Positions 23,638 to 31,563 of a stretch of 32,471 nt of DNA are shown in pieces. The position numbers were made by a program, and so were the translations under genes. The stretch comes from Zetaproteobacteria bacterium. Its GTDB lineage: Bacteria; Pseudomonadota; Zetaproteobacteria; Mariprofundales; Mariprofundaceae. The stretch lies in contig QIFG01000071.1 in NCBI GenBank assembly GCA_003228735.1, positions 1 through 32,471 of the forward strand, given 5' to 3'. The notes under the pieces were generated by a model. The model was not told the DNA's origin. It saw nothing but the letters and a program-made list of their open reading frames with translations, and did not search any database. Each line of letters begins with the position of its first letter. The first letter of the stretch is position 1.

Positions 23638-23711
23638 GGCAGGGTGGCCAAGTGGTAAGGCGGAGGTCTGCAAAACCTCCATCGCGGGTTCGATTCCCGC
23701 CCCTGCCTCCA
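23638..23711 (+). tRNA. tRNA-Cys (anticodon GCA)
   Basis: A 74-nt cloverleaf: acceptor GGCAGGG with CCCTGCC, anticodon arm GGAGGTCTGCAAAACCTCC with GCA, T-arm GCGGGTTCGATTCCCGC, discriminator U and encoded CCA. It follows tRNA-Gly by 39 bp. Confidence 0.97.
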
Positions 23712-23766
23712 TTTTTCACCCTTGCCCAAACGCCAATCACTGGCATCATCTCTCAAGTTAATATAA

Positions 23767-23853
23767 GCCGGGATGGTGGAACTGGTAGACACACAGGACT
23801 TAAAATCCTGAGCTAGCAATAGCGTGCGGGTTCGACTCCCGCTCCCGGTACCA
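23767..23853 (+). tRNA. tRNA-Leu (anticodon UAA)
   Basis: An 87-nt class II tRNA: acceptor GCCGGGA with TCCCGGT (G-U at the end), anticodon arm CAGGACTTAAAATCCTG with TAA, a long variable arm (AGCTAGCAATAGCGT), T-arm GCGGGTTCGACTCCCGC, discriminator A and encoded CCA. Confidence 0.97.
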
Positions 23854-23889
23854 TTAGTATGGCCAGGACACTGGTGAGGGATGGGCTGC

Positions 23890-24210
23890 ATGCAAGACGC
23901 CAAATTTTTACGCATCTATCTGACTGAATCCGATCACATCGACGGTGTGCCGGTCATGCAGGCCGTGCTTGAACTGTGCCGTGATGCCGGATTAAGCGGT
24001 ATGACGGTGATGCGCGGCATTGAAGGCATGGGCCTGCACGGCGTTCACTCCAGCGCCTTTTTGTCACTGTCAAGCGAACTTCCCCTGATCGTTGAAGCGG
24101 TCGATGAAGCTGACAAAATCGACCTTGCCATAAAAAAGCTGAAGCCCAGGCTCGGCCACCGTTTGCTGGCCACCTGGCCTGTTTCCATCATGCGCGGGGA
24201 TGAGGAGTAA
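23890..24210 (+). CDS. DUF190 (PII-like) protein
   Basis: The 106-residue product is a DUF190 family member, small proteins with a PII-like ferredoxin fold of uncertain function. Family features are the N-terminal KFLRIYLTESDHIDGVPV, LSGMTVMRGIEGMGLHG around residues 34-50 and SELPLIVEAVDEADKI. GGTGAGG lies 10 nt before the ATG at 23890; the in-frame ATG at 23881 is too close to it. It is 37 bp after tRNA-Leu and 2 bp before the Crp/Fnr gene, so it is probably cotranscribed with the regulator. Confidence 0.85.
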   Translation: MQDAKFLRIYLTESDHIDGVPVMQAVLELCRDAGLSGMTVMRGIEGMGLHGVHSSAFLSLSSELPLIVEAVDEADKIDLAIKKLKPRLGHRLLATWPVSIMRGDEE

Positions 24211-24212
24211 TT

Positions 24213-24902
24213 ATGATGCAAAATATGATCAAACAGATTCCACTGTTTTCCGAACTGGGGGACAGGGAGCTTGATGAAATCGCCTCGCTGGTCTCCATAC
24301 GCCCGGTGTCAAAAAAGAGCATCGTCGTGCAGGAAGGCGAAGCCGGCGATTCCATGTATATCATTGTCAAAGGCTCGGTAAAAATTTCGTATTATGCCGC
24401 CGATGGACAGGAGGTGATCCTGACCCTGCTCGATAAAGGCGCCTTCTTTGGTGAAATGGCCCTGCTGGATGATGAGCCGCGTTCGGCCACGGTGATCACC
24501 CTGGAGGATTCCGAACTCGGACGAATCCGCCGGGCCGACTTCCATCGGCTGTTAAAAAACAACTCTGACCTGACCCGCAAGATGCTCATGGAGGTGGTGG
24601 CGCGCCTGCGCCGCACCAGTCAGGTGCTCGAACGCATCAGCACCATGGATGTCCCCCACCGCTTATACAGTTACCTGAATGATTTTTGTCAGGCCTCGGG
24701 CAAGTGCGATGAGCATGGCAATTACGAAATCAGCCTGCCCACACATCAGTTGCTGGCCGACCAGCTTTCCACCAGCAGAGAAACGATTTCGCGCGCTGTC
24801 GGGGCGCTGAAAAAGGAAGGTATCCTTACGCCACTGGGCAGCCGTGGCCGGATGCGGGTCAACAGCGAAGAGTTGGAAACCCTGCTGTTTGCCCTGCAAT
24901 AA
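24213..24902 (+). CDS. Crp/Fnr family transcriptional regulator
   Basis: The 229-residue product has an N-terminal cyclic-nucleotide-binding beta-roll (about residues 8-120, with VVQEGEAGDSMYIIVKGSVKI quoted in part as EGEAGDSMYIIVKG, and GAFFGEMALLDDEPRSATV) and a C-terminal winged helix with recognition helix SRETISRAVGALKKEGIL near 187-204. The N-terminal cysteines that hold the FNR iron-sulfur cluster are absent. The GEMALLDDEPRSATV pocket resembles cAMP-binding members, but the ligand is unknown. GAGGAG stands before the ATG. Confidence 0.93.
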   Translation: MMQNMIKQIPLFSELGDRELDEIASLVSIRPVSKKSIVVQEGEAGDSMYIIVKGSVKISYYAADGQEVILTLLDKGAFFGEMALLDDEPRSATVITLEDSELGRIRRADFHRLLKNNSDLTRKMLMEVVARLRRTSQVLERISTMDVPHRLYSYLNDFCQASGKCDEHGNYEISLPTHQLLADQLSTSRETISRAVGALKKEGILTPLGSRGRMRVNSEELETLLFALQ

Positions 24903-24908
24903 CACTGG

Positions 24909-24936
24909 TTGACAGCTAAAGGCCCACCGCTATAGT
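24909..24936 (+). promoter_or_regulatory. Sigma-70 promoter of tRNA-fMet
   Basis: TTGACA (24909-24914), a 16-bp spacer and TATAGT (24931-24936) stand 15 bp before the tRNA. The -35 is perfect and the -10 is 5/6. Confidence 0.85.
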
Positions 24937-24951
24937 TCGCCGCCTCGTTGA

Positions 24952-25026
<75 letters not shown>

Positions 25027-25031
25027 AACAC

Positions 25032-25067
25032 AAGGCCCGGAAGCATTATGCTTGCCGGGCCTTTTTA
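25032..25067 (+). terminator. Rho-independent terminator after tRNA-fMet
   Basis: AAGGCCCGG-AAGC and GCTT-GCCGGGCC form a long stem with an ATTAT loop and one mismatch, then TTTTTATT. It closes a single-gene tRNA unit before xseA. Confidence 0.88.
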
Positions 25068-25130
25068 TTGCCGCCCTGATATCGGTTCAAAGGCAGTTGA
25101 CGCTGCGTGTCGACAGCCCAACATAGGGGC

Positions 25131-26534
25131 ATGCTCGAAGGCCCCGTTACCGTCAGTGAACTGACCGCCCGCATCAAGCAACAGCTTGAGCAGGGCTTTT
25201 CGCATATCAAGGTGATCGGCGAGGTTTCGAGGTTGGTGCGCCACGATTCAGGCCACCTGTATTTCACCATCAAGGACGCCGGCGCCAGCTTGTCCGCCGT
25301 TATCTGGCGGTCGACGCTGGAGCGCATGTCGCTGCAACCCGAAGAAGGCCAGGAGTACATCTTCAGTGGCCATATCAGCCTTTATGAACCGCGCGGCAGC
25401 TATCAGCTCATGGTCAGGCGGGTCGAATTATCCGGCAGCGGCGCCCTGGCCGCCGAATTTGAAAGAAAAAAGCAGGAGTTCGACAAACGCGGCTGGTTTG
25501 ATGCGGACAGAAAGCAGCCCGCCCCGGAGCTTCCCTGCCATATCGGCATCGTCACCTCACAAACCGCTGCCGCCCTGCAGGATATTAACAAGGTGCTGGC
25601 TACCCGCCCCGGCTGGCTTAAGCGCACACTCTCACCCACAGCCGTACAGGGCGCCACAGCTGCCAAAGGCATCGCCCGCGCTATTCAAAGGCTGCAAAAT
25701 CTGGATGACAGGCCGGATGTCATCCTTGTCGCCAGAGGCGGCGGCAGCATGGAAGACCTCTGGTGCTTCAATGAGGAAATCGTCGTGCAGGCCATGGTTG
25801 ACTGTCCGATTCCCGTCATCACTGGTATCGGCCACGAAATCGACGTCACGCTGGCGGATTTCGCGGCAGATGTGCGGGCCGCCACACCCTCCAATGCGGC
25901 GGAACTTGCCTGCCCTGACCGTGACAACCTTCGCAACCGTCTGCCCCGCATGTCCGCACTGCAACAGCTTCTCGGCCGACATGTCGAGCACGGGCACAGG
26001 CATCTGGCGAACACCCAAAGACATGCGCAACACGGCTGGCAACTGGCGCAGAACCGCCGTCATATGCATGCCGAGCGCCTGACAGGCGATCTTGTCTCTG
26101 CATTTCAATCGCAGATCAAACGGAACCGCCACAACCTGAGCGGTTTGATACGCCATCTGGCTGGGCAGCAACCTCAAATAAAATTCATTCAGCGCGAACG
26201 CCGTCTTGCTACAGCAAAGCAACGGCTGCAGGATGTCATACACTATTTACTCAAACAACATCGCGGACAGATATCGGCTTGCCGCGCCGGGGTAATAAGC
26301 GAACTCAAACACGGCAGCCAGCGAAGACTCGATTTGCTTTCAGGTCTTGAAAAAAGATTGAAAATACTGAACCCGTATCAGGTGCTGTCACGCGGCTATG
26401 TCCTGAGCATGGATGAGAACCGGCAAGTCGTTACCAGCCGCGCTATGCTCGAATCAGGACAACGGCTGCACCTGCTTTATCATGATGGCGAGGCCGACGC
26501 ACGGGTCGAGACCGTGCCGGACGGCGCCACATGA
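25131..26534 (+). CDS. xseA: Exodeoxyribonuclease VII large subunit XseA
   Basis: XseA is the catalytic subunit of exonuclease VII, which degrades single-stranded DNA. The product (467 residues from this start) has an N-terminal OB-fold (VTVSELTARIKQ, GHLYFTIKD), then the catalytic domain with ILVARGGGSMEDLWCFNEE and GIGHEIDVTLADFAADVRA, a long helical region rich in Gln/His/Arg, and C-terminal NPYQVLSRGYVL. The start is uncertain: ATG 25131 has AGGGG almost adjacent, and GTG 25107 would add 8 residues. XseB is not in the window. It overlaps the next gene by 4 bp. Confidence 0.94.
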   Translation: MLEGPVTVSELTARIKQQLEQGFSHIKVIGEVSRLVRHDSGHLYFTIKDAGASLSAVIWRSTLERMSLQPEEGQEYIFSGHISLYEPRGSYQLMVRRVELSGSGALAAEFERKKQEFDKRGWFDADRKQPAPELPCHIGIVTSQTAAALQDINKVLATRPGWLKRTLSPTAVQGATAAKGIARAIQRLQNLDDRPDVILVARGGGSMEDLWCFNEEIVVQAMVDCPIPVITGIGHEIDVTLADFAADVRAATPSNAAELACPDRDNLRNRLPRMSALQQLLGRHVEHGHRHLANTQRHAQHGWQLAQNRRHMHAERLTGDLVSAFQSQIKRNRHNLSGLIRHLAGQQPQIKFIQRERRLATAKQRLQDVIHYLLKQHRGQISACRAGVISELKHGSQRRLDLLSGLEKRLKILNPYQVLSRGYVLSMDENRQVVTSRAMLESGQRLHLLYHDGEADARVETVPDGAT

Positions 26535-27403
26535 TTTTCCACCGCACCTCTTTTCCCCTGCTGGCGTTGATATTTTCCGCAGGCGTATGCCTGCCGCCAA
26601 CAATCGCCCACGCCCAGGACTGGCAGGTCAAACAAGGGGAACTGCTGCGGGCCACGATCTCGCCACCACCCGGCACGGACAGGCTGCATGCGCACGCCTT
26701 CGGCAAAACCTGGCCGTCCGAATTGCAGGCAAACGGTCAGACTCTGGCCTGGATCGGCATCGATCTGGATACGAAACCGGGATCGCACCCTCTGCGCTGG
26801 TCAAGTAGCGAAAGGTCGAATATGTGGTCGCAGGAAGACAGTATTTTGGTAAGTGACGGCGAGTTTAAGAAATCGTATATCACGGTCGAAAAGAAAATGT
26901 CCGTGTTCGATGCCAAGGCTCTGGCGCGCATACGCGCCGATCAGGCTGCTTTCAAACGCGCCTATCAGACTAAAGTGGAAGCTCTGCCGGATATCTCCTT
27001 TGCGACGAGACCCACAACCGGCGTGATTTCCTCCCCGTTCGGGGCCAGACGTTTTGTTAACAATCAACCACGCAACCCGCACTCCGGTATTGATATTGCT
27101 GCTGGTGAAGGCACGCCCATCGTAGCGCCACTGGCAGGCCGGGTGCTGCTGGCGGAGTCGATGTTCCTTAACGGAAACGCCATCGCCATCGGCCACGGAC
27201 GCGGGCTGGTAACAATCTATACCCATATGCAAGACTTGCAGGTGCAACAGGGTCAATGGGTCGGCACAGGCGAACGCATTGGCGCCGTGGGAAAAACCGG
27301 ACGGGTGACTGGAGCGCATCTGCACTGGGGGGTGCGTTTTCAGGGCGCCCGCATCAATCCGCTGACCCTGATTTCCAGGAACAGCCAGGAGCATAAGCCA
27401 TGA
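26531..27403 (+). CDS. Secreted M23 (LytM-type) metallopeptidase
   Basis: M23 peptidases cut peptidoglycan cross-links in the periplasm, or act as amidase activators when degenerate. The 290-residue product has a signal peptide ending in IAHA before QDWQVKQG, a beta-rich N-terminal region, then the M23 domain. The zinc motif HSGID (H184, D188) and HLH (H263, H265) are intact, so catalytic activity is expected. It overlaps xseA and the SPOR gene by 4 bp each, so it is translated with them. Confidence 0.9.
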   Translation: MIFHRTSFPLLALIFSAGVCLPPTIAHAQDWQVKQGELLRATISPPPGTDRLHAHAFGKTWPSELQANGQTLAWIGIDLDTKPGSHPLRWSSSERSNMWSQEDSILVSDGEFKKSYITVEKKMSVFDAKALARIRADQAAFKRAYQTKVEALPDISFATRPTTGVISSPFGARRFVNNQPRNPHSGIDIAAGEGTPIVAPLAGRVLLAESMFLNGNAIAIGHGRGLVTIYTHMQDLQVQQGQWVGTGERIGAVGKTGRVTGAHLHWGVRFQGARINPLTLISRNSQEHKP

Positions 27404-27936
27404 TAGAGAAATTCCAGGCCTGGATCGCCGACAGCAAAGAGCGCAAACGGGCAATGATTATCTCCGCTGTAAGCATGCTGCTGATTCTGTTTATCGTATC
27501 CGTACAGGATTTCTCCCCGCCATCCGAGCGAACCGAGGCAGAGACTTCGGCGCAGGAAAACACATATTCTGTCCCGCCCAAACCCCAGGATGAGCCCGCT
27601 GCGGCAGTCCAGCCCGAAAAACCAAAATCCGCAACATCGGTTAAACCAAAACCGATCACGCCTCTCACCCCCGTCAAGCAGGTTCAAAACATACAACAAA
27701 ACGTGCAACAGGTCGGTTATTACGTACAGGTCGGCGCCTTTCGCGGTCACAAGCTGGCCAAATCATTGCAAAACCGCCTGCAAAAGGCGGGCTGGGATGT
27801 CGTCCTGAACGAGAAGAAAAGCGGCATACAGGCTGTCTGGGTTGGCCCCTGGAAGACAAAAGAACAGGCAGACGCTGCAATGGGGAAACTCCAGAGCCAG
27901 GAAAAACTCAAGGGATTTATCGTCAGGAAAAAATAG
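27400..27936 (+). CDS. SPOR-domain inner-membrane protein
   Basis: SPOR domains bind denuded glycan at division sites. The 178-residue product has a short cytoplasmic N-terminus, one membrane helix (about residues 19-35, MIISAVSMLLILFIVSV), a Pro/Lys/Gln-rich periplasmic linker and a C-terminal SPOR domain (about 105-176: YYVQVGAFRGHKLAKSL, WVGPWKTKEQADAAM). It is bitopic with the SPOR domain in the periplasm. The start overlaps the M23 gene by 4 bp; the pairing with a peptidoglycan hydrolase suggests a shared envelope or division role. Confidence 0.88.
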   Translation: MIEKFQAWIADSKERKRAMIISAVSMLLILFIVSVQDFSPPSERTEAETSAQENTYSVPPKPQDEPAAAVQPEKPKSATSVKPKPITPLTPVKQVQNIQQNVQQVGYYVQVGAFRGHKLAKSLQNRLQKAGWDVVLNEKKSGIQAVWVGPWKTKEQADAAMGKLQSQEKLKGFIVRKK

Positions 27937-27940
27937 TCAG

Positions 27941-29518
27941 GTGAATCAGATAAAGGGCATGGTGGCCGCCGGCCACCCGGCCACTGCAAAAGCAGGCGCT
28001 GAAATTCTGCGCTGTGGCGGCAATGCCGTGGATGCAGCCGTTGCCGCCGTGTGCACCGCTTTTATTGCAGAACCCGCACTTACTGCCGCGGGCGGCGGCG
28101 GTTTCCTGCTGCTGCGTCAACCGAATGGCAAGACGCGCCTGTACGATGGCTTTGCCCGCATGCCTGGGCGCAACATCAATACCATCAAGGCCGATTTCCG
28201 GGCCATTCCCGTGGACTTCGGGGATATGGTGCAAACCTTCCACATCGGCCGGGCCTCGGTAGCCACGCCCTCGCTTATGGCTATGCTGTTTAAGGCGCAT
28301 CAGGAATCCGGCCGCATACCCATCCGCGAGGTGCTGCAACCGGCCATGACGGCCGCCCGCGACGGCATCAGGCTGAACCCGTTGCAGGCATCCTTCATCC
28401 GCCTTCTTTCTCCGATTCTCAGTGACACGCCTGAATGCCGCACCCTGCATGCACCTGCCGGCAAATTGCTGGCAGAGGGTGAGCTTTTCCGCAATCCCGA
28501 TCTGGCCAATATACTGGAATTGCTTTCTATCGAAGGCATTAAGGAAATGTATCGCGGAGATGTGGCTCAATCCATTGGGAAAGCCTGCCAACCTGGCGGC
28601 CTGCTCAGCGCAGCCGACCTTTCCCGGTTGCAGGTGGATATACGTGCGCCGCTTGCGCTTCAAGCCTTCGGCGGTGAATTCCTGACCAATCCACCACCCT
28701 CATCAGGCGGCTGCCTGATCGCCTTCAGCCTGCACCTGTTTGAAGAGATGATGCGGCGGCTGCCTGACACTCCATTACCCATCCTGATGGCAGAGGCCAT
28801 GCACGCCACCAGCCTGGCCCGTGGCGAGGACTTCGATGAACTCGTCCACCGGCCTGACATGGAAAGCGCTTTTTTATCCCCCGCCCGCTGGCGGAAAGGC
28901 ATGCAGGAAGCTGTGCGCAGACTCGAATCCGGTGCTGGAAGCCACACGCCTGCCGAATCCGGAAACAGACATGGCAGCACGACACACATCAGCGCCATAG
29001 ATAAAGAAGGGCAAGCGGTGTCCCTGACCACCAGCAACGGCGAAGGCTCCGGCATCGTCGTGCCCGGCACCGGCATTCACCTGAATAACATGCTCGGCGA
29101 GCAGGACATCAACCCGATGGGCTTCCACCGGCTGCCGGGTGGAAAAACCCTGTCCTCAATGATGGCGCCCAGCATATTCGTACGGTATGGAAGACCCGAA
29201 CTGGTGCTCGGCAGCGGTGGCTCCAACCGCCTGCGTGGCGCCATCCTGCAGGTGTTGTGCAACCATATAATCGCTGAAAATGCCATCGAAGCAGCCGTGC
29301 AGGCGCCGCGGCTGCACAACGAAGGCAATGTTCTCGATGTGGAACCGGACGGACTATCGCATGGGGAGCGTCATCAGCTTGAAAAGATGGGGTGGGAGAT
29401 TCGCGACTGGCGGGAGGCTTCGGTCTATTTCGGCGGTGTGCATGCCCTGTGCATGCATGACGGAAGCCTGTGCGGTGCAGGAGACCCCCGGCGCGGCGGC
29501 AGTGTGGCATGCGCGTAG
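27941..29518 (+). CDS. Gamma-glutamyltransferase family protein lacking a signal peptide
   Basis: Gamma-glutamyltransferases are self-cleaving Ntn-hydrolases that move or hydrolyse gamma-glutamyl groups. The product (525 residues from a GTG start) has GMVAAGHPATAKAGAEIL and GGNAVDAAVAAV at the N-terminus, and the autocleavage motif GSTTHIS with the predicted nucleophile T347. Near the C-terminus it has GGKTLSSMMAPS and GSGGSNRLRGAI. There is no signal peptide, unlike the periplasmic E. coli enzyme. Start choice: the GTG at 27941 is 4 bp after the SPOR stop; the ATG at 27959 is possible but lacks a spaced ribosome binding site. It overlaps folK by 10 bp. Confidence 0.85.
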   Translation: MNQIKGMVAAGHPATAKAGAEILRCGGNAVDAAVAAVCTAFIAEPALTAAGGGGFLLLRQPNGKTRLYDGFARMPGRNINTIKADFRAIPVDFGDMVQTFHIGRASVATPSLMAMLFKAHQESGRIPIREVLQPAMTAARDGIRLNPLQASFIRLLSPILSDTPECRTLHAPAGKLLAEGELFRNPDLANILELLSIEGIKEMYRGDVAQSIGKACQPGGLLSAADLSRLQVDIRAPLALQAFGGEFLTNPPPSSGGCLIAFSLHLFEEMMRRLPDTPLPILMAEAMHATSLARGEDFDELVHRPDMESAFLSPARWRKGMQEAVRRLESGAGSHTPAESGNRHGSTTHISAIDKEGQAVSLTTSNGEGSGIVVPGTGIHLNNMLGEQDINPMGFHRLPGGKTLSSMMAPSIFVRYGRPELVLGSGGSNRLRGAILQVLCNHIIAENAIEAAVQAPRLHNEGNVLDVEPDGLSHGERHQLEKMGWEIRDWREASVYFGGVHALCMHDGSLCGAGDPRRGGSVACA

Positions 29519-30009
29519 AAGCCCTGATCGCCCTGGGCGGCAACCTGGGTGATGTCCGGGCCTGCTTCAGAGCTGCCAGAGATGAACTCCATGCCCTGCC
29601 GGACTGCAAGGTCGTCGCCAGTTCATCCCTCTATTGCTCGAAGGCCATTGGACCTGAAGACCAACCGGATTATCTGAATGGCGTACTACTTATGGAAACC
29701 GCACTTCCCCCCCTGCAATTGCTGGGACATATGCAGCAAATTGAAGCCAAGCACGGCAGGGAACGAAAACAGGCATGGGGTGCACGCACGCTTGATCTTG
29801 ATATGATCGGCTACGGCGATCTAAATCTGGATACACCCGAATTAAACCTGCCGCACCCGGAGGTGGCCAAACGCATGTTTGTGCTGCAACCCCTATGCGA
29901 TATCCGGCCGAACTGGCATCATCCACGCTTGAGGATGACAGCGTCTCAAATGCTGGAGGCGCTCATCCTGGAGGGATTCAAGCCGTTGAATAAAGGGAAC
30001 CCATGGTAG
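29509..30009 (+). CDS. folK: 6-hydroxymethyl-7,8-dihydropterin pyrophosphokinase FolK
   Basis: HPPK transfers pyrophosphate from ATP to the pterin in folate synthesis. The 166-residue product has the N-terminal ALIALGGNLGD (about residues 5-15), the metal- and ATP-binding WGARTLDLDMIGYGD (about 89-103), and NLPHPEVAKRMFVLQPL (about 110-130). The ATG at 29509 overlaps the end of the transferase gene by 10 bp and puts the LGGN motif in the usual place. Confidence 0.95.
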   Translation: MRVEALIALGGNLGDVRACFRAARDELHALPDCKVVASSSLYCSKAIGPEDQPDYLNGVLLMETALPPLQLLGHMQQIEAKHGRERKQAWGARTLDLDMIGYGDLNLDTPELNLPHPEVAKRMFVLQPLCDIRPNWHHPRLRMTASQMLEALILEGFKPLNKGNPW

Positions 30010-30653
30010 TAAATCGCCCGCTGGAGCAATGCCACATTGCCGTTGAAGGCGCCATCGGCGTGGGTAAAACAACGCTGGCGCGGCAACTGGCCGATCGCCT
30101 GGCCAGTGATCTGTTGCAGGAGGATGCCAGCAACAATCCGTTCATCGAGCTCTTCTATCAGGACATGCAGCGCCATGCGCTATCCGTGCAACTTTCCTTT
30201 CTTTTTTCACGCATCCGCCAATGGCAAGGCATTCATCAACAGGAGTTGTTTACCAAAGGCCTGATCAGCGACTACCTGTTCGCCAAAGACCGCCTGTTCG
30301 CCACCGTCACCCTGTCCGATGAGGAGCTTGCCCTGTACGACCAGGTCGCACGCTGTGTTTCCGTGAAAATCCCGCGACCTGATCTGGTTATCTATCTACA
30401 GGCCGATTTCAAGGTGATTCTGGAGCGCGCCAGAAAACGTTCACGGCCCATGGAGCGCGGCATGACGCCCGACTACCTCAGGGACATCGCCACCGCCTAC
30501 GACAAGTTCTTCTTTCACTATCAGGAAACGCCCCTGTTGATCGTGCAGACCGACCGGCTGAATTTCGCCGACAATCCGGAAGACATTAATACGCTGATCG
30601 AACGCATCGGCAGCATGCGTTCCGGCACCGAGTTCTGGGCCGATCACACCTGA
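30003..30653 (+). CDS. Deoxynucleoside kinase family protein
   Basis: These kinases phosphorylate deoxyribonucleosides in the cytoplasm. The 216-residue product has the P-loop VEGAIGVGKTT (about residues 14-24), an acidic/DR motif in ISDYLFAKDRLFA (about 88-100), and the lid-type RARKRSRPMERG (about 142-153). It overlaps folK by 7 bp; folK followed by a deoxynucleoside kinase is a recurring bacterial arrangement. Substrate (dA, dG or other) cannot be read from sequence. Confidence 0.9.
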   Translation: MVVNRPLEQCHIAVEGAIGVGKTTLARQLADRLASDLLQEDASNNPFIELFYQDMQRHALSVQLSFLFSRIRQWQGIHQQELFTKGLISDYLFAKDRLFATVTLSDEELALYDQVARCVSVKIPRPDLVIYLQADFKVILERARKRSRPMERGMTPDYLRDIATAYDKFFFHYQETPLLIVQTDRLNFADNPEDINTLIERIGSMRSGTEFWADHT

Positions 30654-30657
30654 CCAC

Positions 30658-30688
30658 AGGTTGTATTAGGTTATAATAAGGGTTATAT
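30658..30688 (+). promoter_or_regulatory. Promoter with triple direct repeat upstream of the toxin gene
   Basis: A perfect -10 (TATAAT, 30672-30677) with no clear -35 lies in three tandem repeats, AGGTTGTAT (30658), AGGTTATAA (30668) and GGGTTATAT (30680), spaced 10 and 12 bp. Repeats over a -10 suit an autoregulating antitoxin operator. Confidence 0.55.
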
Positions 30689-30694
30689 TTCGTA

Positions 30695-30961
30695 ATGTAT
30701 TACGAGGTAATGATCGCCCGGCGGGCAGCCAAGGAATTGAAAAAACTTCCACGGCAAACACGCGAGCGCATTGCCGAAAAAATTGCCATGCTGGGGCATG
30801 ATCCGGATAACTCGGCGCTTGATGTAAAGCCGCTTGAGAATCTTCCGGCAGCCCATTTCAGGCTTCGGGTTGGCGCTTACCGGGTGTTATTTGACCGCGA
30901 GGATGACATCAGGGTGATTGCCATTATCCGCGTAGCCCACCGCAGGGAGGCTTACCGATGA
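30695..30961 (+). CDS. RelE/ParE-family toxin
   Basis: The 88-residue product has the RelE fold pattern: YEVMIARRAAKELKKLPRQTRERI at the N-terminus (quoted here as ARRAAKELKKLPRQT), then KPLENLPAAHFRLRVGAYRVLFD with the conserved FRLRVGAYRVLF strands, and RVAHRREAYR at the C-terminus (H and Y positions typical of RelE ribosome-dependent RNases). It is toxin-first and overlaps the antitoxin by 4 bp. The ribosome binding site is weak. Confidence 0.92.
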   Translation: MYYEVMIARRAAKELKKLPRQTRERIAEKIAMLGHDPDNSALDVKPLENLPAAHFRLRVGAYRVLFDREDDIRVIAIIRVAHRREAYR

Positions 30962-31260
30962 AACCGCAGATTATTTATGACCACGGCCAACCGGCATTCG
31001 TGGTTCTCCCCTATAAGGAATACCTCGACCTCACTGGTGAGGAGGATGAATTTATTCCTTTCCGTGTGCCGGATTATGTATCCAATCCAATCAGGGCGGC
31101 ACGGATCGAAGCGGGACTCACGCAAAAGAAGCTTGCAGTGTGGTTGGATGTGAGCCAGGCATATATCGCCAAGATAGAACGGCCCGGCCATAAGCCGTCG
31201 GAAAAAGTGCTGGCCCGTGTTCGGCAAGCGCTAACCCGCGAAAAGCTTAAGGCCGCATGA
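30958..31260 (+). CDS. Antitoxin with Phd-like N-terminus and XRE-type HTH
   Basis: The 100-residue product joins an N-terminal segment like Phd/YefM antitoxins (QPAFVVLPYKEYLDLTGEE, about residues 11-29) to an XRE helix-turn-helix (IRAARIEAGLTQKKLAVWL and VSQAYIAKIERPGHKPSE, about 44-80). It would neutralise the upstream RelE-like toxin and repress the operon through the HTH. It overlaps both neighbours by 4 bp. Confidence 0.9.
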   Translation: MKPQIIYDHGQPAFVVLPYKEYLDLTGEEDEFIPFRVPDYVSNPIRAARIEAGLTQKKLAVWLDVSQAYIAKIERPGHKPSEKVLARVRQALTREKLKAA

Positions 31261-31496
31261 GTTCTTTGATCAAAAAACCCAAGCTGATCCCCGAATTCAC
31301 CTCGGAGAAGGAAGAACGCAGCTTCTGGGAGCGTCATGATTCCTCGGAGTATGTGGACTGGAGCAAAGCTAAAAAAGCACTGCTCCCCAATCTGAAGCCA
31401 TCCACGAAGTCGATCTCCATCCGGTTGCCGGAGGATTTATTGGAACGCATCAAGGTGGAAGCAAACCGCCGCGACGTTCGTTCCGTGCTTAAATAG
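31257..31496 (+). CDS. CopG/BrnA-type antitoxin, C-terminally truncated
   Basis: The 79-residue product matches the CopG-type antitoxin family (PF12441-like): TSEKEERSFWERHDSSEYVDW, then LKPSTKSISIRLPEDLLERI as the ribbon-helix-helix strand and helix. Typical members continue RDVPYQSLIKMWLAEK, but this one reads RDVRSVLK and stops, lacking the last helix. No BrnT-like toxin lies next to it. It overlaps the XRE antitoxin by 4 bp. It may be a decayed remnant or a third regulator of the operon. Confidence 0.75.
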   Translation: MSSLIKKPKLIPEFTSEKEERSFWERHDSSEYVDWSKAKKALLPNLKPSTKSISIRLPEDLLERIKVEANRRDVRSVLK

Positions 31497-31563
31497 CACA
31501 GCCCGTTCGGCGCTACAGCATGCCAGTCAACGACAACGTTATGCGAAAAACTAGGAATGAGCG
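31497..31563. other. Boundary segment ahead of the AT-rich response regulator
   Basis: After the truncated antitoxin, the sequence GGCGCTACAGCATGCCAGTC leads into ACAACGTTATGCG (to 31545). GTTATGC (31538-31544) resembles the R' core of integron attC sites (GTTRRRY), and GCATAAC, its reverse complement, occurs at 32337-32343 after the next gene. A complete attC cannot be folded from what I can see. Confidence 0.3.
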
